A stretch of 64,000 nucleotides of DNA from NCBI RefSeq assembly GCF_001752395.1, contig NZ_MKEK01000001.1:1043044-1107043 (forward strand), read 5' to 3'. The position numbers and the translations under genes were made by a program. Shown here piece by piece: positions 6,731-16,470 of this stretch (position 1 is the first letter of the stretch; each line of letters opens with the position of its first letter). Source of the stretch: Rheinheimera salexigens (GTDB taxonomy: Bacteria; Pseudomonadota; Gammaproteobacteria; Enterobacterales; Alteromonadaceae). The notes beneath the pieces are model-generated. The model made no database searches and was not told the origin of the DNA. It worked only from the letters and a program-made list of their open reading frames with translations.

Positions 6731-8129
6731 AATACAATTCAAACTCTAATGGATGTACAGCAACCGCAACTCTTAGCGCTTCAGCACGCTTAATGGCAAT
6801 GTATGCATCAATCATGGCATCGGTCATTACGCCGCCTTTAGTAAATATCGCTCGACTTTTATCTAGCTCATTTAATGCTTCTTCTAAAGAGCTAGCCACT
6901 TGAGGGATATTCGCTGCTTCTTCTGGCGGTAAGTCATATAAATCTTTATCCATAGCATCGCCTGGATGAATTTTATTCTGGATACCATCTAAGCCAGCCA
7001 TTAATTGCGCAGTAAAGGCTAAATATGGGTTGGCTGCAGGATCTGGGAAGCGGCATTCAATACGACGCCCTTTAGCGCTAGGTACCAGTGGAATACGAAT
7101 AGACGCTGAGCGGTTACGCGCTGAATATGCCAACATAACAGGTGCTTCATAATGTGGCACTAAACGTTTGTACGAGTTAGTGGTGGGGTTAGTAAAAGCA
7201 TTTAACGCTTTAGCGTGTTTAATTAAACCACCGATATAATATAAGGCTAACTCTGATAAGCCAGCATATTTATCACCAGCAAATAAGTTAACACCGTCTT
7301 TAGCCAAAGACTGATGACAATGCATACCTGAGCCATTATCGCCAACTAAAGGCTTTGGCATAAAGGTTACGGTTTTGCCATATAAGTGCGCCACGTTATG
7401 CACAACGTATTTTAATTGCTGCGTTTCGTCGGCTTTTTTGGTTAAGCTATTAAACTTTGTAGCAATTTCATTTTGGCCTGCAGTGGCAACTTCATGGTGA
7501 TGGGCTTCAACAGTTTGGCCCATCTCTTCTAGTACCATACACATAGCACTACGAATATCATGGCCAGAATCTACTGGTGGTAATGGGAAATAACCGCCTT
7601 TTACGCTTGGACGGTGGCCTTTGTTACCATCTTCATAGCTAGTGCCTGAGTTCCATGCCGCTTCAGTAGAGTTAATTTTAAAGAATGAACTGGACATAGT
7701 GGTTTCAAAGCGAATATCGTCAAACATAAAGAATTCCGGCTCTGGACCAAATAATACCGTATCGGCAATACCGGTAGAGCGTAAATAGTCTTCAGCACGT
7801 TTGGCGATAGAACGAGGATCGCGATCGTAACCTTGCATAGTACTTGGCTCAATAACGTCACAAGTAATGTTTAAGGTGGTTTCTTCAAAAAACGGATCTA
7901 ATATCGCAGTAGAAGGATCAGGCATTAAAATCATGTCTGAGTCATTAATACCTTTCCAGCCGATTATTGATGAGCCGTCAAACATTTTGCCATCTTCAAA
8001 AAAATCTTCGTTTATTTGATTGACTGGTATGGTGACGTGCTGCTCTTTACCTTTGGTATCAGTAAAGCGTAAATCAACAAACTTTACTTCGTTTTCTTTT
8101 ATAAAACTCATTACAGATGATGCAGTCAT
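6720..8129 (-). CDS. glnA: Glutamine synthetase, type I (GlnA)
   Basis: Forms glutamine from glutamate, ammonia and ATP, the main ammonium-assimilation step; a cytoplasmic dodecamer. The 469-residue product has the N-terminal beta-grasp, [10 protein letters not shown], the metal and substrate region [12 protein letters not shown], the glutamate loop [18 protein letters not shown] and the C-terminal [10 protein letters not shown], whose tyrosine (about residue 398) is the adenylylation site of the class I-beta enzyme. Length is typical. A strong GGAGG lies 6-10 bases before the ATG. Upstream are a sigma-54-like promoter and NtrC sites, so it is expected to be induced under nitrogen limitation. 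It ends in a hairpin terminator. Confidence 0.98.
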   Translation of the reverse strand: MTASSVMSFIKENEVKFVDLRFTDTKGKEQHVTIPVNQINEDFFEDGKMFDGSSIIGWKGINDSDMILMPDPSTAILDPFFEETTLNITCDVIEPSTMQGYDRDPRSIAKRAEDYLRSTGIADTVLFGPEPEFFMFDDIRFETTMSSSFFKINSTEAAWNSGTSYEDGNKGHRPSVKGGYFPLPPVDSGHDIRSAMCMVLEEMGQTVEAHHHEVATAGQNEIATKFNSLTKKADETQQLKYVVHNVAHLYGKTVTFMPKPLVGDNGSGMHCHQSLAKDGVNLFAGDKYAGLSELALYYIGGLIKHAKALNAFTNPTTNSYKRLVPHYEAPVMLAYSARNRSASIRIPLVPSAKGRRIECRFPDPAANPYLAFTAQLMAGLDGIQNKIHPGDAMDKDLYDLPPEEAANIPQVASSLEEALNELDKSRAIFTKGGVMTDAMIDAYIAIKRAEALRVAVAVHPLEFELYYSV

Positions 8130-8210
8130 GCATTCCTCCAGTTAATCTGTTTTTGAACGGCTGTGTTGACACTAATTATATTGGTTTAACTTATGCTACT
8201 TTATTAATAC

Positions 8211-8230
8211 AAGCTAATTATATGCCAATT
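8211..8230 (-). promoter_or_regulatory. Putative sigma-54 promoter of glnA
   Basis: Minus strand TTGGCATATAATTAGCTT has the invariant GG-N10-GC spacing of -24/-12 promoters and a perfect TTGGCA -24 part; the -12 part is AGC rather than TGC. Initiation would fall near 8200, about 70 bases before the glnA start. Confidence 0.6.
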
Positions 8231-8290
8231 AATTAAGTTTATGTATTTATTGGATAAACTAATTAATAGTAGTCGTCAATTGCATTGTTT

Positions 8291-8329
8291 TGCACTATAA
8301 TGGTGCATCATGGCTTTATATTGGTGCAA
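8291..8329. promoter_or_regulatory. NtrC binding sites upstream of glnA
   Basis: TGCACTATAATGGTGCA (8291-8307) is a near-perfect NtrC palindrome; TTGGTGCAA (8321-8329) is a second half-site-like match. They lie about 90-130 bases upstream of the predicted sigma-54 start, the spacing known for the paired glnA enhancers of enteric bacteria. Confidence 0.8.
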
Positions 8330-8506
8330 TAGACATTGGGGCTAAATCTATTGCTATAAAGCATCAAACAAAAAAAATTGCATATTTTTTAAGATGCAGT
8401 TTTTCTTTCCATGTAAAAAAAGAGTAGAATATGCGCCCTTAACGTAAAAGTTAATTATTGCCTAGTGGTCATTACGGTCATCTAGTGCCACAGAGGATAT
8501 GTTTAC

Positions 8507-10336
8507 ATGAGCGTTACCGCAACAAACTTAGACAAACTGCGCAATATTGCCATTATTGCCCACGTTGACCACGGCAAAACGACTTTGGTTGATAAATTAT
8601 TACAGCAATCAGGCACCTTCGATGCTCGCGCTAAATTAAAAGAGCGAGTTATGGACTCCGATGCGCAGGAATCTGAACGCGGTATAACTATCTTAGCCAA
8701 AAACACATCAGTGCGCTGGAATGGTTATCACATTAATATTCTTGATACCCCAGGTCACGCCGATTTCGGTGGTGAAGTTGAACGGGTATTATCAATGGCT
8801 GATTCAGTTTTATTGTTAGTAGACGCTGTTGATGGCCCTATGCCGCAAACACGCTTTGTAACTCAAAAAGCTTTCGCGCACGGTTTAAAGCCAATCGTCG
8901 TAGTTAATAAAATTGACCGTCCAGGTGCACGTCCTGATTGGGTTATTGACCAAGTATTCGATTTGTTCGATAACTTAGGTGCTACTGATGAGCAGTTAGA
9001 TTTTCCTATTGTTTATGCGTCAGCCTTAAATGGTTGGGCAACCTTAGATTACAATGAGAAAAAAGAAAACATTGATGATTTATTCGCTTCAATTGTTAAG
9101 CACGTTGCACCACCAGCTGTAGAGCTAAACGGTGAAACCCAAATTCAAGTATCACAGTTAGATTACTCTAGCTATTTAGGCATTATTGGTATCGGCCGTA
9201 TTAAACGCGGTTCTATTAAGCCAAATCAACAAGTCACTATTGTTGGCGTTGATGGTAAAAAACGTAATGCTAAAGTAGGCCAAGTATTTGGTTACTTAGG
9301 CTTAGAGCGTGTTGAAACTGATGAAGCTAGTGCGGGTGATATTGTTGCGTTTACTGGCTTAGGCGAGTTGAAAATTTCTGACACTATTTGTGCAACAACG
9401 AAAGTTGAAGCATTAGTGCCGTTAACGATTGACGAACCAACAGTAACGATGACGTTCCAAGTTAATACGTCGCCATTCGCTGGTAAAGAAGGTAAATTTG
9501 TTACCTCACGTCAAATCTTAGATCGCCTAAATTCTGAATTAAAACACAACGTTGCTTTACGGGTTGAAGAAACTGTAGACGGTGATAAATTCCGTGTTTC
9601 TGGCCGTGGTGAATTACACTTAGGTGTATTAATTGAAAGCATGCGTCGTGAAGGCTACGAGTTAGCTGTATCACGCCCAGAAGTTATCATGAAAGTGATT
9701 GATGATGTAAAAATGGAGCCAATGGAAAACGTTACCATTGACTGTGAAGAGCAGCATCAAGGTTCTATCATGGAGAAAATGGGTGAGCGTAAGGCAGAAA
9801 TCACTAACATGCAGCCAGATGGTAAAGGCCGTATTCGTTTAGATTTCATGATGCCAAGCCGTGGCTTAATTGGTTTCAGAACTGACTTTATGACTATCAC
9901 TTCAGGTACAGGTTTAATGTACCACAGCTTTGATCACTATGGCCCTTATAAAGGCGGTAGCATTGGTCAGCGCATGAATGGTGTTATGATTTCTAATGCC
10001 ATGGGTCGCGCAGCGGGTTATGCTATCTTTACCTTACAAGAGCGCGGCCGTATGTTTATTGGCCATGCTGAAGAAGTGTATGAAGGCCAAGTTATTGGTA
10101 TTCATAGCCGCAGCAATGACTTAACAGTTAACTGTTTGAAAGGTAAGCAATTAACTAACGTACGTGCTTCAGGTACTGATGAAGCAATTAACTTAGTACC
10201 GCCAGTTCGTTACACTTTAGAACAAGCGTTAGAGTTTATTGATGATGATGAATTGGTTGAAGTAACACCTAAATCAATTCGTTTACGTAAGCGTCATTTA
10301 ACTGAGAATGATCGCAAACGTGCTAGTCGTGGTTAA
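8507..10336 (+). CDS. typA: Ribosome-associated GTPase TypA/BipA
   Basis: Translational GTPase of the EF-G-like family that binds the 70S ribosome and helps 50S assembly and stress adaptation, notably at low temperature. Residues 1-200 are the GTPase domain: G1 AHVDHGKTT, switch I region ERGITI, G3 [12 protein letters not shown]4 NKIDRPGA, G5 ASALNG. EF-Tu domain II (about 205-290), two EF-G-like domains and the TypA-specific C-terminal domain (about 480-609, [14 protein letters not shown]) follow. Length 609 is standard. It is transcribed away from glnA, as in enteric bacteria, and ends in a clear terminator. Confidence 0.98.
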   Translation: MSVTATNLDKLRNIAIIAHVDHGKTTLVDKLLQQSGTFDARAKLKERVMDSDAQESERGITILAKNTSVRWNGYHINILDTPGHADFGGEVERVLSMADSVLLLVDAVDGPMPQTRFVTQKAFAHGLKPIVVVNKIDRPGARPDWVIDQVFDLFDNLGATDEQLDFPIVYASALNGWATLDYNEKKENIDDLFASIVKHVAPPAVELNGETQIQVSQLDYSSYLGIIGIGRIKRGSIKPNQQVTIVGVDGKKRNAKVGQVFGYLGLERVETDEASAGDIVAFTGLGELKISDTICATTKVEALVPLTIDEPTVTMTFQVNTSPFAGKEGKFVTSRQILDRLNSELKHNVALRVEETVDGDKFRVSGRGELHLGVLIESMRREGYELAVSRPEVIMKVIDDVKMEPMENVTIDCEEQHQGSIMEKMGERKAEITNMQPDGKGRIRLDFMMPSRGLIGFRTDFMTITSGTGLMYHSFDHYGPYKGGSIGQRMNGVMISNAMGRAAGYAIFTLQERGRMFIGHAEEVYEGQVIGIHSRSNDLTVNCLKGKQLTNVRASGTDEAINLVPPVRYTLEQALEFIDDDELVEVTPKSIRLRKRHLTENDRKRASRG

Positions 10337-10353
10337 TCTTTAGTTTAGTTAAG

Positions 10354-10377
10354 AAGCCAGCGTAAGCTGGCTTTTTT
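10354..10377 (+). terminator. Terminator of typA
   Basis: AAGCCAGC, loop GTAA, GCTGGCTT, followed by a run of T. It begins 17 bases after the typA stop codon. Confidence 0.92.
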
Positions 10378-10492
10378 ATTGGCTAAAAAACATAAAAAAT
10401 CTGTTTGCAGCGTGCTGATTTACCAATAATCTACATAATATCTAACTGGTTGTGAATACGTGTTTCGGGTATGCTTTAGGGAGTTATATTAA

Positions 10493-11371
10493 ATGGGGAC
10501 TGTTATGCAGCGCAAAGTTACGCAATTTATGGCCAATAGCATTCGCTTTGCCCGGCTTTATGTACAACGTTGTTTGCAGGACCAAATCACAGTGATTAGC
10601 GGTTATTTGGCTTATATTTCTTTATTGTCGTTAGTGCCATTAATCGCAGTTATTTTCTCTATGCTAGGCGCCTTTCCCATGTTTGCCGATCTGCGCACAG
10701 AAATAGAAGCCTTCATGTACGCCAATGTTATTCCTTCTCGTGGCGATGAAATTCAAACTTATATGACTCAGTTTATTGGTAATACCGCTAAGATGACGGC
10801 TTTTGGTATTGGTGCGCTGATGGTCGTGGCGTTAATGCTCATCCACAATATTGATAAAAGTCTGAATAAAATTTGGCGTATTACTAAGCGACCGCGATTA
10901 ATTATCTCATTATCAATATATTGGATGATTTTAACCTTAGGCCCCGTTTTAGTAGGCAGCTCCATTGCGTTAACCTCTTACTTAATAACGCTAACAAAAT
11001 ATGCAGATAATTACAGCCCAGGCATGTCGACCTTTCTTCTGGGACTAGTGCCTTATTTATTTTCATTACTGGCTTTTTTTCTGTTGTACTTAGTCGTGCC
11101 TAATACCAAAGTGAAAATGAAACATGCTATTTGGGGTGCATTACTGGCGACCGTACTCTTTGAATTTTTTAAACGTGGTTTTGCCCTTTATATTAGTCAT
11201 TTTCCGTCTTACCAGGCTATCTATGGCGCCTTAGCCCTAGTGCCTATTTTGTTCGTTTGGGTATATTTATCTTGGGTAGTGGTGCTGCTAGGCGCGGAGC
11301 TTACGGCATTATTACAACAGCTTGATGCAGATAAGCAAGAGCAAGAGCAAGAGAATGATGGCACGGCTTAA
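10493..11371 (+). CDS. yihY: YihY/BrkB family inner membrane protein
   Basis: Multi-pass membrane protein of the YihY (UPF0761) family, once mis-named ribonuclease BN; its biochemical role is not established. About six membrane segments are visible, including ISGYLAYISLLSLVPLIAVIF (about 36-56), FGIGALMVVALMLI, YWMILTLGPVLVGSSIALTSY, LVPYLFSLLAFFLLYLVV and ILFVWVYLSWVVVLLGAEL. The family signatures GYLAYISLLSLVPL and FVWVYLSW are intact. Length 292 is typical; the tail is acidic and glutamine-rich. The ATG at 10493 has GGGAG 9 bases upstream; the ATG at 10505 with GGGGA is an equally good start. It probably forms a loose operon with the next gene, 48 bases away. Confidence 0.9.
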   Translation: MGTVMQRKVTQFMANSIRFARLYVQRCLQDQITVISGYLAYISLLSLVPLIAVIFSMLGAFPMFADLRTEIEAFMYANVIPSRGDEIQTYMTQFIGNTAKMTAFGIGALMVVALMLIHNIDKSLNKIWRITKRPRLIISLSIYWMILTLGPVLVGSSIALTSYLITLTKYADNYSPGMSTFLLGLVPYLFSLLAFFLLYLVVPNTKVKMKHAIWGALLATVLFEFFKRGFALYISHFPSYQAIYGALALVPILFVWVYLSWVVVLLGAELTALLQQLDADKQEQEQENDGTA

Positions 11372-11419
11372 TATTTACATTCAAAGTTTGTTTAGCAATA
11401 GTGCTAGAGGTTTAAGCCA

Positions 11420-12322
11420 ATGAGGCACTGGCAATTACGCGAGCCAAGCTCAACCGCTGAATGGCAGCAGTATTATCAATTGCGTTGGCAAATATTACGC
11501 CAGCCCTGGCAGCAGCCATTAGGTTCAGAGCGGGATGAGCTAGAGGCAGAAGCACATCATTTAATGCTGGTTAATACTGATGGCGATATTGCTGCGGTAG
11601 GCCGGCTACACAAATGCACTAATACTTTGGCTCAGGTACGCTATATGGCAGTGGCTGATGCATATCGAGGTAAGGGGGCTGGACGGCGAATATTGCAAGG
11701 TTTAGAGCAGCAAGCTGTAAAATGGCAATGCCAGTGCATCACCCTGAATGCTCGAGAGTCGGCACAAGATTTTTATCATAAATTAGGCTATCAGCAGCAT
11801 GCGGTGGCAGATAGCTTATATGGTCTTGCCCATGTTCAGATGCGAAAAGTGATTATATTACAGGCAAGCAATGAGAAATTTACGGCATGGTGTCAACAAC
11901 TTAGTGCTACATGGCAGCAAACCATACCGTTAAGTGAATTTATGCAATTAAGTATTACAGGATTTGACGGTAATACCTTTAGCTGCCAAGTACCGTTAGC
12001 TCCTAATATTAATTTACATCAGACCATGTTTGCCGGCAGTATTTATACCTTAGCCACCCTAACCGGTTGGGGTATGGTGTATCTACAATTACAAGCCGCA
12101 GGCTTAAACGGCGATATTGTGTTGGCAGAAGGCAATATCCGCTATTTGTCACCGATATCAACTAAGCCAAGTGCACGCTGTCAATTACAACATTGTATTG
12201 GCGATTTAACGCCACTGACGTTAGCGAAAAAAGCCAGCCAAGTGATAACTGTTTTGGTGCTGTCAGCCGATAAAGTAGCTGCAGAATTTACCGGACGTTA
12301 TGTCGTGCTAGCTAAGACTTAA
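11420..12322 (+). CDS. yiiD: Bifunctional GNAT acetyltransferase / YiiD-type hotdog domain protein
   Basis: Two-domain protein of 300 residues. The N-terminal GNAT domain (about 1-145) has the acetyl-CoA loop MAVADAYRGKGAGRRIL. The C-terminal hotdog-fold thioesterase-like domain of the YiiD_C type (about 150-300) shows PLAPNINLHQTMFAGSIYTLATLTGWG. The E. coli homologue YiiD has been linked to malonyl-ACP decarboxylation at the start of fatty acid synthesis; whether this protein shares that activity is inference. The acetyltransferase substrate is unknown. It sits between yihY and convergent rlmF; the gap to rlmF is only 10 bases, with no obvious terminator. Confidence 0.85.
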   Translation: MRHWQLREPSSTAEWQQYYQLRWQILRQPWQQPLGSERDELEAEAHHLMLVNTDGDIAAVGRLHKCTNTLAQVRYMAVADAYRGKGAGRRILQGLEQQAVKWQCQCITLNARESAQDFYHKLGYQQHAVADSLYGLAHVQMRKVIILQASNEKFTAWCQQLSATWQQTIPLSEFMQLSITGFDGNTFSCQVPLAPNINLHQTMFAGSIYTLATLTGWGMVYLQLQAAGLNGDIVLAEGNIRYLSPISTKPSARCQLQHCIGDLTPLTLAKKASQVITVLVLSADKVAAEFTGRYVVLAKT

Positions 12323-12332
12323 AATAAGCGAG

Positions 12333-13244
12333 CTAATCGGTATAGCGCCAAGCTAGTAGCAAGCTACTTTTTTGGCCTTGTTGCATTTTTTGCTGTTTAA
12401 CTTGCACTTTGCCTTGCTGCTTTATTAAAGCTAACAGCGGTTTATGATGCTGACGCTGCGAGACTAAGGTGGTAAACCAACCCACTTGTTGGGCAAATTG
12501 TTTACTTTCTGCAATCATCTTGCTTATAAAAGCTAACTCGCCACCTGCACACCAAAGTTCGCTGGCGCTACCGGCGAAGTTACGGCCTTGCTTAACTTTA
12601 CCCAGCTTTTGCCATTTTTGCTGGTTTACGGCGGCGGCTTCCTGTGCTGAACGATAGAAAGGCGGGTTACACACCGATAAATCAAAGTATTCATCAGGGT
12701 TAATAACACCTTGAAAAATGGAACCAGCCTGTTTTTGATGGCGTAACGTAATGGCACTCTGTAAATTATTGTTGGCACTGATAATAGTTTTAGCGATTTT
12801 TAAAGCGTTAGTATCAACTTCAGAACCTACTACTTGCCAACCAAAGCTTCGCGTCGCCAAAATAGGATAGATGCAATTAGCGCCACAACCGATATCTAGC
12901 ATGCGGATCGGTTTAGCACTGCCATCATGCTGGGAACCTGAGGTTTGTTTTATTAAATCAGCTACTAAATCTGCGGCATAGTGCAAATAATCCGCCCGTC
13001 CTGGTATAGGCGGACATAAATAACCTGCCGGCAACTGCCAAAATTCAACTTGATAATAACTAGCAAGCAAGGCTGCATTTAATGTCTGTACTGCGGCTGC
13101 ATTGCTAAAATCTATAGTGGCCAATCCCACTGGATTGGTTTGGATAAACGCCTGTAATGCAGGATGCTTTTGGCATAACAGCTTAAGATCATAGCGACCA
13201 TGATGCGGATTATTTGGGTGTAACAGGCTGGGTGCGGTACTCAT
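12333..13244 (-). CDS. rlmF: 23S rRNA (adenine-1618-N6)-methyltransferase RlmF
   Basis: SAM-dependent enzyme that methylates A1618 of 23S rRNA. The N-terminal LHPNNPHHGRYDLKLLC and LCPPIPGRADYLHYAADLVADL are signature stretches of RlmF. The SAM site is MLDIGCGANCIYPIL (about 118-132), and the N6-adenine catalytic motif is CNPPFYRS (about 190). Length 303 agrees with the family. It is transcribed alone, convergent with the yiiD-like gene. Confidence 0.95.
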   Translation of the reverse strand: MSTAPSLLHPNNPHHGRYDLKLLCQKHPALQAFIQTNPVGLATIDFSNAAAVQTLNAALLASYYQVEFWQLPAGYLCPPIPGRADYLHYAADLVADLIKQTSGSQHDGSAKPIRMLDIGCGANCIYPILATRSFGWQVVGSEVDTNALKIAKTIISANNNLQSAITLRHQKQAGSIFQGVINPDEYFDLSVCNPPFYRSAQEAAAVNQQKWQKLGKVKQGRNFAGSASELWCAGGELAFISKMIAESKQFAQQVGWFTTLVSQRQHHKPLLALIKQQGKVQVKQQKMQQGQKSSLLLAWRYTD

Positions 13245-13387
13245 AGTCTGCCGTAGTAATGACTTTATGCCTAGTGTAATAGAATGACTAGCGGGCTGCG
13301 ACTATTAATAGTTTTGTGGCTGAAATATGGCGCTAAAACTTATTAATGTGTTTTATAAAGCATTTATCATTTGTTTATTAAGTAAAT

Positions 13388-14062
13388 TTGCGAGTGAAAG
13401 CTAATAATCATTATTCATCACTATATGCATCACTACTAATGGCGGCTCTGCAAATGAAAAATAAATGGTTGTTGGTATCGTCAATAAGCACGTTTTTAGG
13501 ATTTATTGCTGGCGCGATCTATTTACTTTTTGCTGAGCATTCACTGCTATTAAGTAATAGTGGCTGGGTATTAAGTGCATTTTGGTCAACCTTTATGTTG
13601 TGGATTTTTGTCCTGATGTTTTTGTTAACTTTAATCTTAAATATTATCGTGTTTATCGAGCTAGACTCACAGCATAGTCTTTTAAATCTTAACTTACCTA
13701 ATTTACTGTCGTTAAAGCAAAGGCAACAACAATTTATAATTGCTGCGCAGCAGTATTTAACCACGCAAGGCAAGTTAGAGTATTCAGCTCAAGCCCATCA
13801 ACATTACCTATGCCTAAATGCAAAACCGAAAAAGTTAGTTTTTATTCAGCCAAAAACACAACAAGTTGGTATTGGTTTAATTCGTAGTTTGTTTAAACAG
13901 ATGCTAGCAGAAGATATTACTGCTGGTGTGGTTGTGAGTTTTTCTGGTTTTAGTGGTCAAGCATGGATTTTTGCTCAAGAAGCGAATATTCAATTAATTG
14001 ATCAAAAGAGTTTAAAAAAGCAGCAGAAACAACATGGTAAGCAGCAACTTGTGGTGATTTAA
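13388..14062 (+). CDS. Membrane-anchored protein with a degenerate Mrr-like domain
   Basis: No named family recognised. Two membrane segments (LLVSSISTFLGFIAGAIYLLF, about 29-49, and WSTFMLWIFVLMFLLTLILNIIVF, about 66-89) precede a cytoplasmic domain of about 115 residues. That domain resembles the Mrr-type PD-(D/E)XK fold: the LVFIQPK strand, the helix GLIRSLFKQMLAEDI, GVVVSFSGFSGQAWIFA and ANIQLIDQKSL follow the Mrr order (QCK, VR..., G.VVTSGGF..A..FA, I.LIDG..L). The expected G-[VI]-D catalytic aspartate is not seen, and QCK reads QPK, so nuclease activity is doubtful. The start is uncertain: TTG at 13388, GTG at 13394, or a later ATG, none with a strong ribosome site. A terminator follows. 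Confidence 0.6.
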   Translation: MRVKANNHYSSLYASLLMAALQMKNKWLLVSSISTFLGFIAGAIYLLFAEHSLLLSNSGWVLSAFWSTFMLWIFVLMFLLTLILNIIVFIELDSQHSLLNLNLPNLLSLKQRQQQFIIAAQQYLTTQGKLEYSAQAHQHYLCLNAKPKKLVFIQPKTQQVGIGLIRSLFKQMLAEDITAGVVVSFSGFSGQAWIFAQEANIQLIDQKSLKKQQKQHGKQQLVVI

Positions 14063-14171
14063 GCACAATATCACATTTTCATCGAGTTTTTTGTTACTGG
14101 TTTGGCATCATGGCTGTGCAATGGAATGCACATAAAAATAAAAAAAATGGACTTAGATATACTTCCTGCTT

Positions 14172-14200
14172 GGCTGACATTGTCAGCCTTTTCTTTTTCT
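14172..14200 (+). terminator. Rho-independent terminator after the 13388-14062 gene
   Basis: GGCTGAC, loop ATT, GTCAGCC, then TTTTCTTTTTCT. Plus-strand orientation; about 110 bases after the stop codon. Confidence 0.88.
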
Positions 14201-14288
14201 AAGCGTACTATTGTAGTATTAACCTCGTACTAAGCTTTCAATCAGGATCTTAATTCTGGCCTTTAAGCTACTAAGCATTCAATTTATT

Positions 14289-16316
14289 CTACCCCACTTT
14301 AAAAGCGCTAGTATCTTGTTTAAGTTGCGTGGCTAATTTAGCGATATCATCACTATGGGCTAAAGTGCGCTGGGCTTTTTTACTGCTGTCACCGGCAAGC
14401 GCAACCATCTGCTGCATATTTTTATCTATAGCATGGCCCAATTCCAGTTGAGTTTCTGTGGCTGCAGCAACTTGTTCATTAATATGTTTGGTTTGACCAA
14501 TTGCTTGGTTAACTGCTGTTAGCGATGCCACTAGTGCAGTCATTTGCTCTACGCATCGATCGGCATCTTCCTTACCTTGACCAACAGCTTGCACAGCCTG
14601 TTGGCTTTGCTGCTGTAAGGTTGCAATCATTTGTCTTATTTCTGCTGTGGCTTTCTGAGTACGATTGGCTAATGAACGCACTTCATCCGCTACTACGGCA
14701 AAACCACGGCCTTGTTCACCGGCACGAGCGGCTTCAATTGCAGCGTTTAATGCTAATAAATTAGTTTGTTCGGCAATATCACGAATAGTAGCGAGAATAC
14801 TACCAATATTATTAGCTTCTTCATTAACGTTAGTCATGACACCACTGGTATTGGTTAGCTGCAGAGCCAAACTATTAATTAAAGTGCTATTTTGCTTCGC
14901 AATATCGTCAATTTCACTACTTTGTTGTTGCGCTAGTTGCATTGCGTTTGAAGCTGCTGTTGAGCGGCTAGCGATGTCTCGGGTGCTTTGCGCTAACTGT
15001 AAAGTGATATCATTGACTAAGACGATTTGTTGTTGCTGCTGTTGTAAGGACTGATTGATCTCATTGATTTCTTGGCCAGATAGGTTGGTAAATTGATCCA
15101 GCTCATTGGCATTGCGTTGAATGGTAATAATTAGGCCGCTTAGGGCTTGGGTTAAGCTATTTACTTTCGCTGCCAGGGCACCAAATTCATCTTGTTGGCT
15201 TAAATTTAATTGCCGTGTTAAATCGCCTTTGGCAATTTCACTTAATACTTTATTGATTCCGGCTAATGGTTTTAGCATCACATTTATAGTGAAATAGGCA
15301 GTAGTAATAGCGAGCAGAATTAATACTAAGGTTAAACCTAAGGTAAGGTTGGTACCTGAGCTGACAGTGCCGGTCATTTTTTGTTGTAACTGACTTAATT
15401 GATTATCAGCAGCAGTCAGTAACGAATCTAATGCGCTAATAGCCTGTTCAATTTGTTGTTCAGCAAGCACAAACTGTTGGCGAGCTAATTTAAGCTGAGT
15501 TAATTGCTGCTTTTTTATTGTCGTTAAATTGTTTTCTGCTTGTAAGCGCTGGCGTAATTGGTCTATTTGTTGGGTGAACTCTGGCCATAATCCGCCACTG
15601 TCTTGTTTTACTAATAAGTTTGCTAAATAGTCGATATTGACTTGCATATCACTTAACGAAAAACTTATGTTTTGTTGTATATTTTCAGCTTTACTGGCGT
15701 CAGTACCTGATGCTACTTCTTTTAACGTATTCATTAGCCCCAGTAATTGACCATCAATCCTACTGCCAGTACCGGTAATTAACTCTGTAAGTTTTTTGTC
15801 GGCTAATTCTAAATAAGAAATATCGAGTAAACTAGCACCAGCATTATCTAAAATTTGTTGTAGTTCTAGGTACTCGGTATCAGTGTGTTGTTGGTAATCA
15901 ATAGCAGTAAGTCTCGCAGTAAACATCGCACTTGCTGCGGCAGTGTAATCGTCGTAATGCAGGTTAAAGTTATCAATAATAGCAGCGTAGTTTTTTTCGT
16001 CAGCGGTAAGTTTACTTAGTGCTGATAACTGTTGGTCTAACGCTTGCTCAGCAGAGTTAAACGCTTGTTTATAAAAAGCAATTTCAGCAACACCATCCGC
16101 GGTGTAACCTAGCGCAGATAGCTTGGCGAGCTTTAATAATTGAATTTGGGTGCTATTACTGTGTTGTTGCAGAGGAACGGCAATTTGAGTGACTTGTTGA
16201 TTGGAATCATTAATACGGCTGAAATTAACTAAAGCAGAGCCACTTGAGAGTAATAATAGTAAGGCGATGAAACTAAAACCGATAATTACTTTATGGGCAA
16301 CTTTTAAATTGGGCAT
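14289..16316 (-). CDS. Methyl-accepting chemotaxis protein
   Basis: Transmembrane chemoreceptor that controls CheA through CheW. The first span (about 10-28, [20 protein letters not shown]) is followed by a periplasmic region of roughly 290 residues that is almost entirely helical and rich in Q, L and A, probably a helical-bundle (HBM-like) sensor; the ligand is not predictable. The second span lies at about 325-347 ([23 protein letters not shown]), then a HAMP domain, and the signalling domain with hairpin tip [23 protein letters not shown] followed by [15 protein letters not shown]. No C-terminal CheR/CheB-binding pentapeptide (ends FKVG). Monocistronic, with no chemotaxis genes nearby. Confidence 0.93.
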   Translation of the reverse strand: MPNLKVAHKVIIGFSFIALLLLLSSGSALVNFSRINDSNQQVTQIAVPLQQHSNSTQIQLLKLAKLSALGYTADGVAEIAFYKQAFNSAEQALDQQLSALSKLTADEKNYAAIIDNFNLHYDDYTAAASAMFTARLTAIDYQQHTDTEYLELQQILDNAGASLLDISYLELADKKLTELITGTGSRIDGQLLGLMNTLKEVASGTDASKAENIQQNISFSLSDMQVNIDYLANLLVKQDSGGLWPEFTQQIDQLRQRLQAENNLTTIKKQQLTQLKLARQQFVLAEQQIEQAISALDSLLTAADNQLSQLQQKMTGTVSSGTNLTLGLTLVLILLAITTAYFTINVMLKPLAGINKVLSEIAKGDLTRQLNLSQQDEFGALAAKVNSLTQALSGLIITIQRNANELDQFTNLSGQEINEINQSLQQQQQQIVLVNDITLQLAQSTRDIASRSTAASNAMQLAQQQSSEIDDIAKQNSTLINSLALQLTNTSGVMTNVNEEANNIGSILATIRDIAEQTNLLALNAAIEAARAGEQGRGFAVVADEVRSLANRTQKATAEIRQMIATLQQQSQQAVQAVGQGKEDADRCVEQMTALVASLTAVNQAIGQTKHINEQVAAATETQLELGHAIDKNMQQMVALAGDSSKKAQRTLAHSDDIAKLATQLKQDTSAFKVG

Positions 16317-16400
16317 TAACTAGCTCCACAATAATGCTAATTATTATCAGTACGACAACTGTACGGGGCAATCTATAGCCAAAGGGTAAACAATGCAAGT

Positions 16401-16444
16401 GCACAGCAGGCACTAGTAACCTTGGTTATTAGTGCCTGCTGTGC
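16401..16444 (-). terminator. Long inverted repeat after hutH, probable hut operon terminator
   Basis: Two 21-base arms (16401-16421 and 16424-16444) are complementary except for one position: GCACAGCAGGCACTA is perfectly matched by TAGTGCCTGCTGTGC, with five more matched bases inside. It starts 26 bases past the hutH stop. The minus-strand sequence that follows (ACTTGCATTGTTT) has only a weak T-tract, so termination is likely but not textbook. Confidence 0.65.
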
Positions 16445-16470
16445 TAACACTCGCTAATACTAAGACTTAA

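Larger units (their letters stand above)
8130..8506. promoter_or_regulatory. Divergent glnA/typA control region
   Basis: This 377-base gap holds the glnA sigma-54-like promoter and NtrC sites (listed separately) and, toward typA, a TAGAAT -10-like hexamer at 8425-8430 followed by ATGCGCCCTT; its -35 is weak. An A/T-rich tract (8365-8400) lies between the two. GAGG precedes the typA ATG by about 11 bases. Confidence 0.6.
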
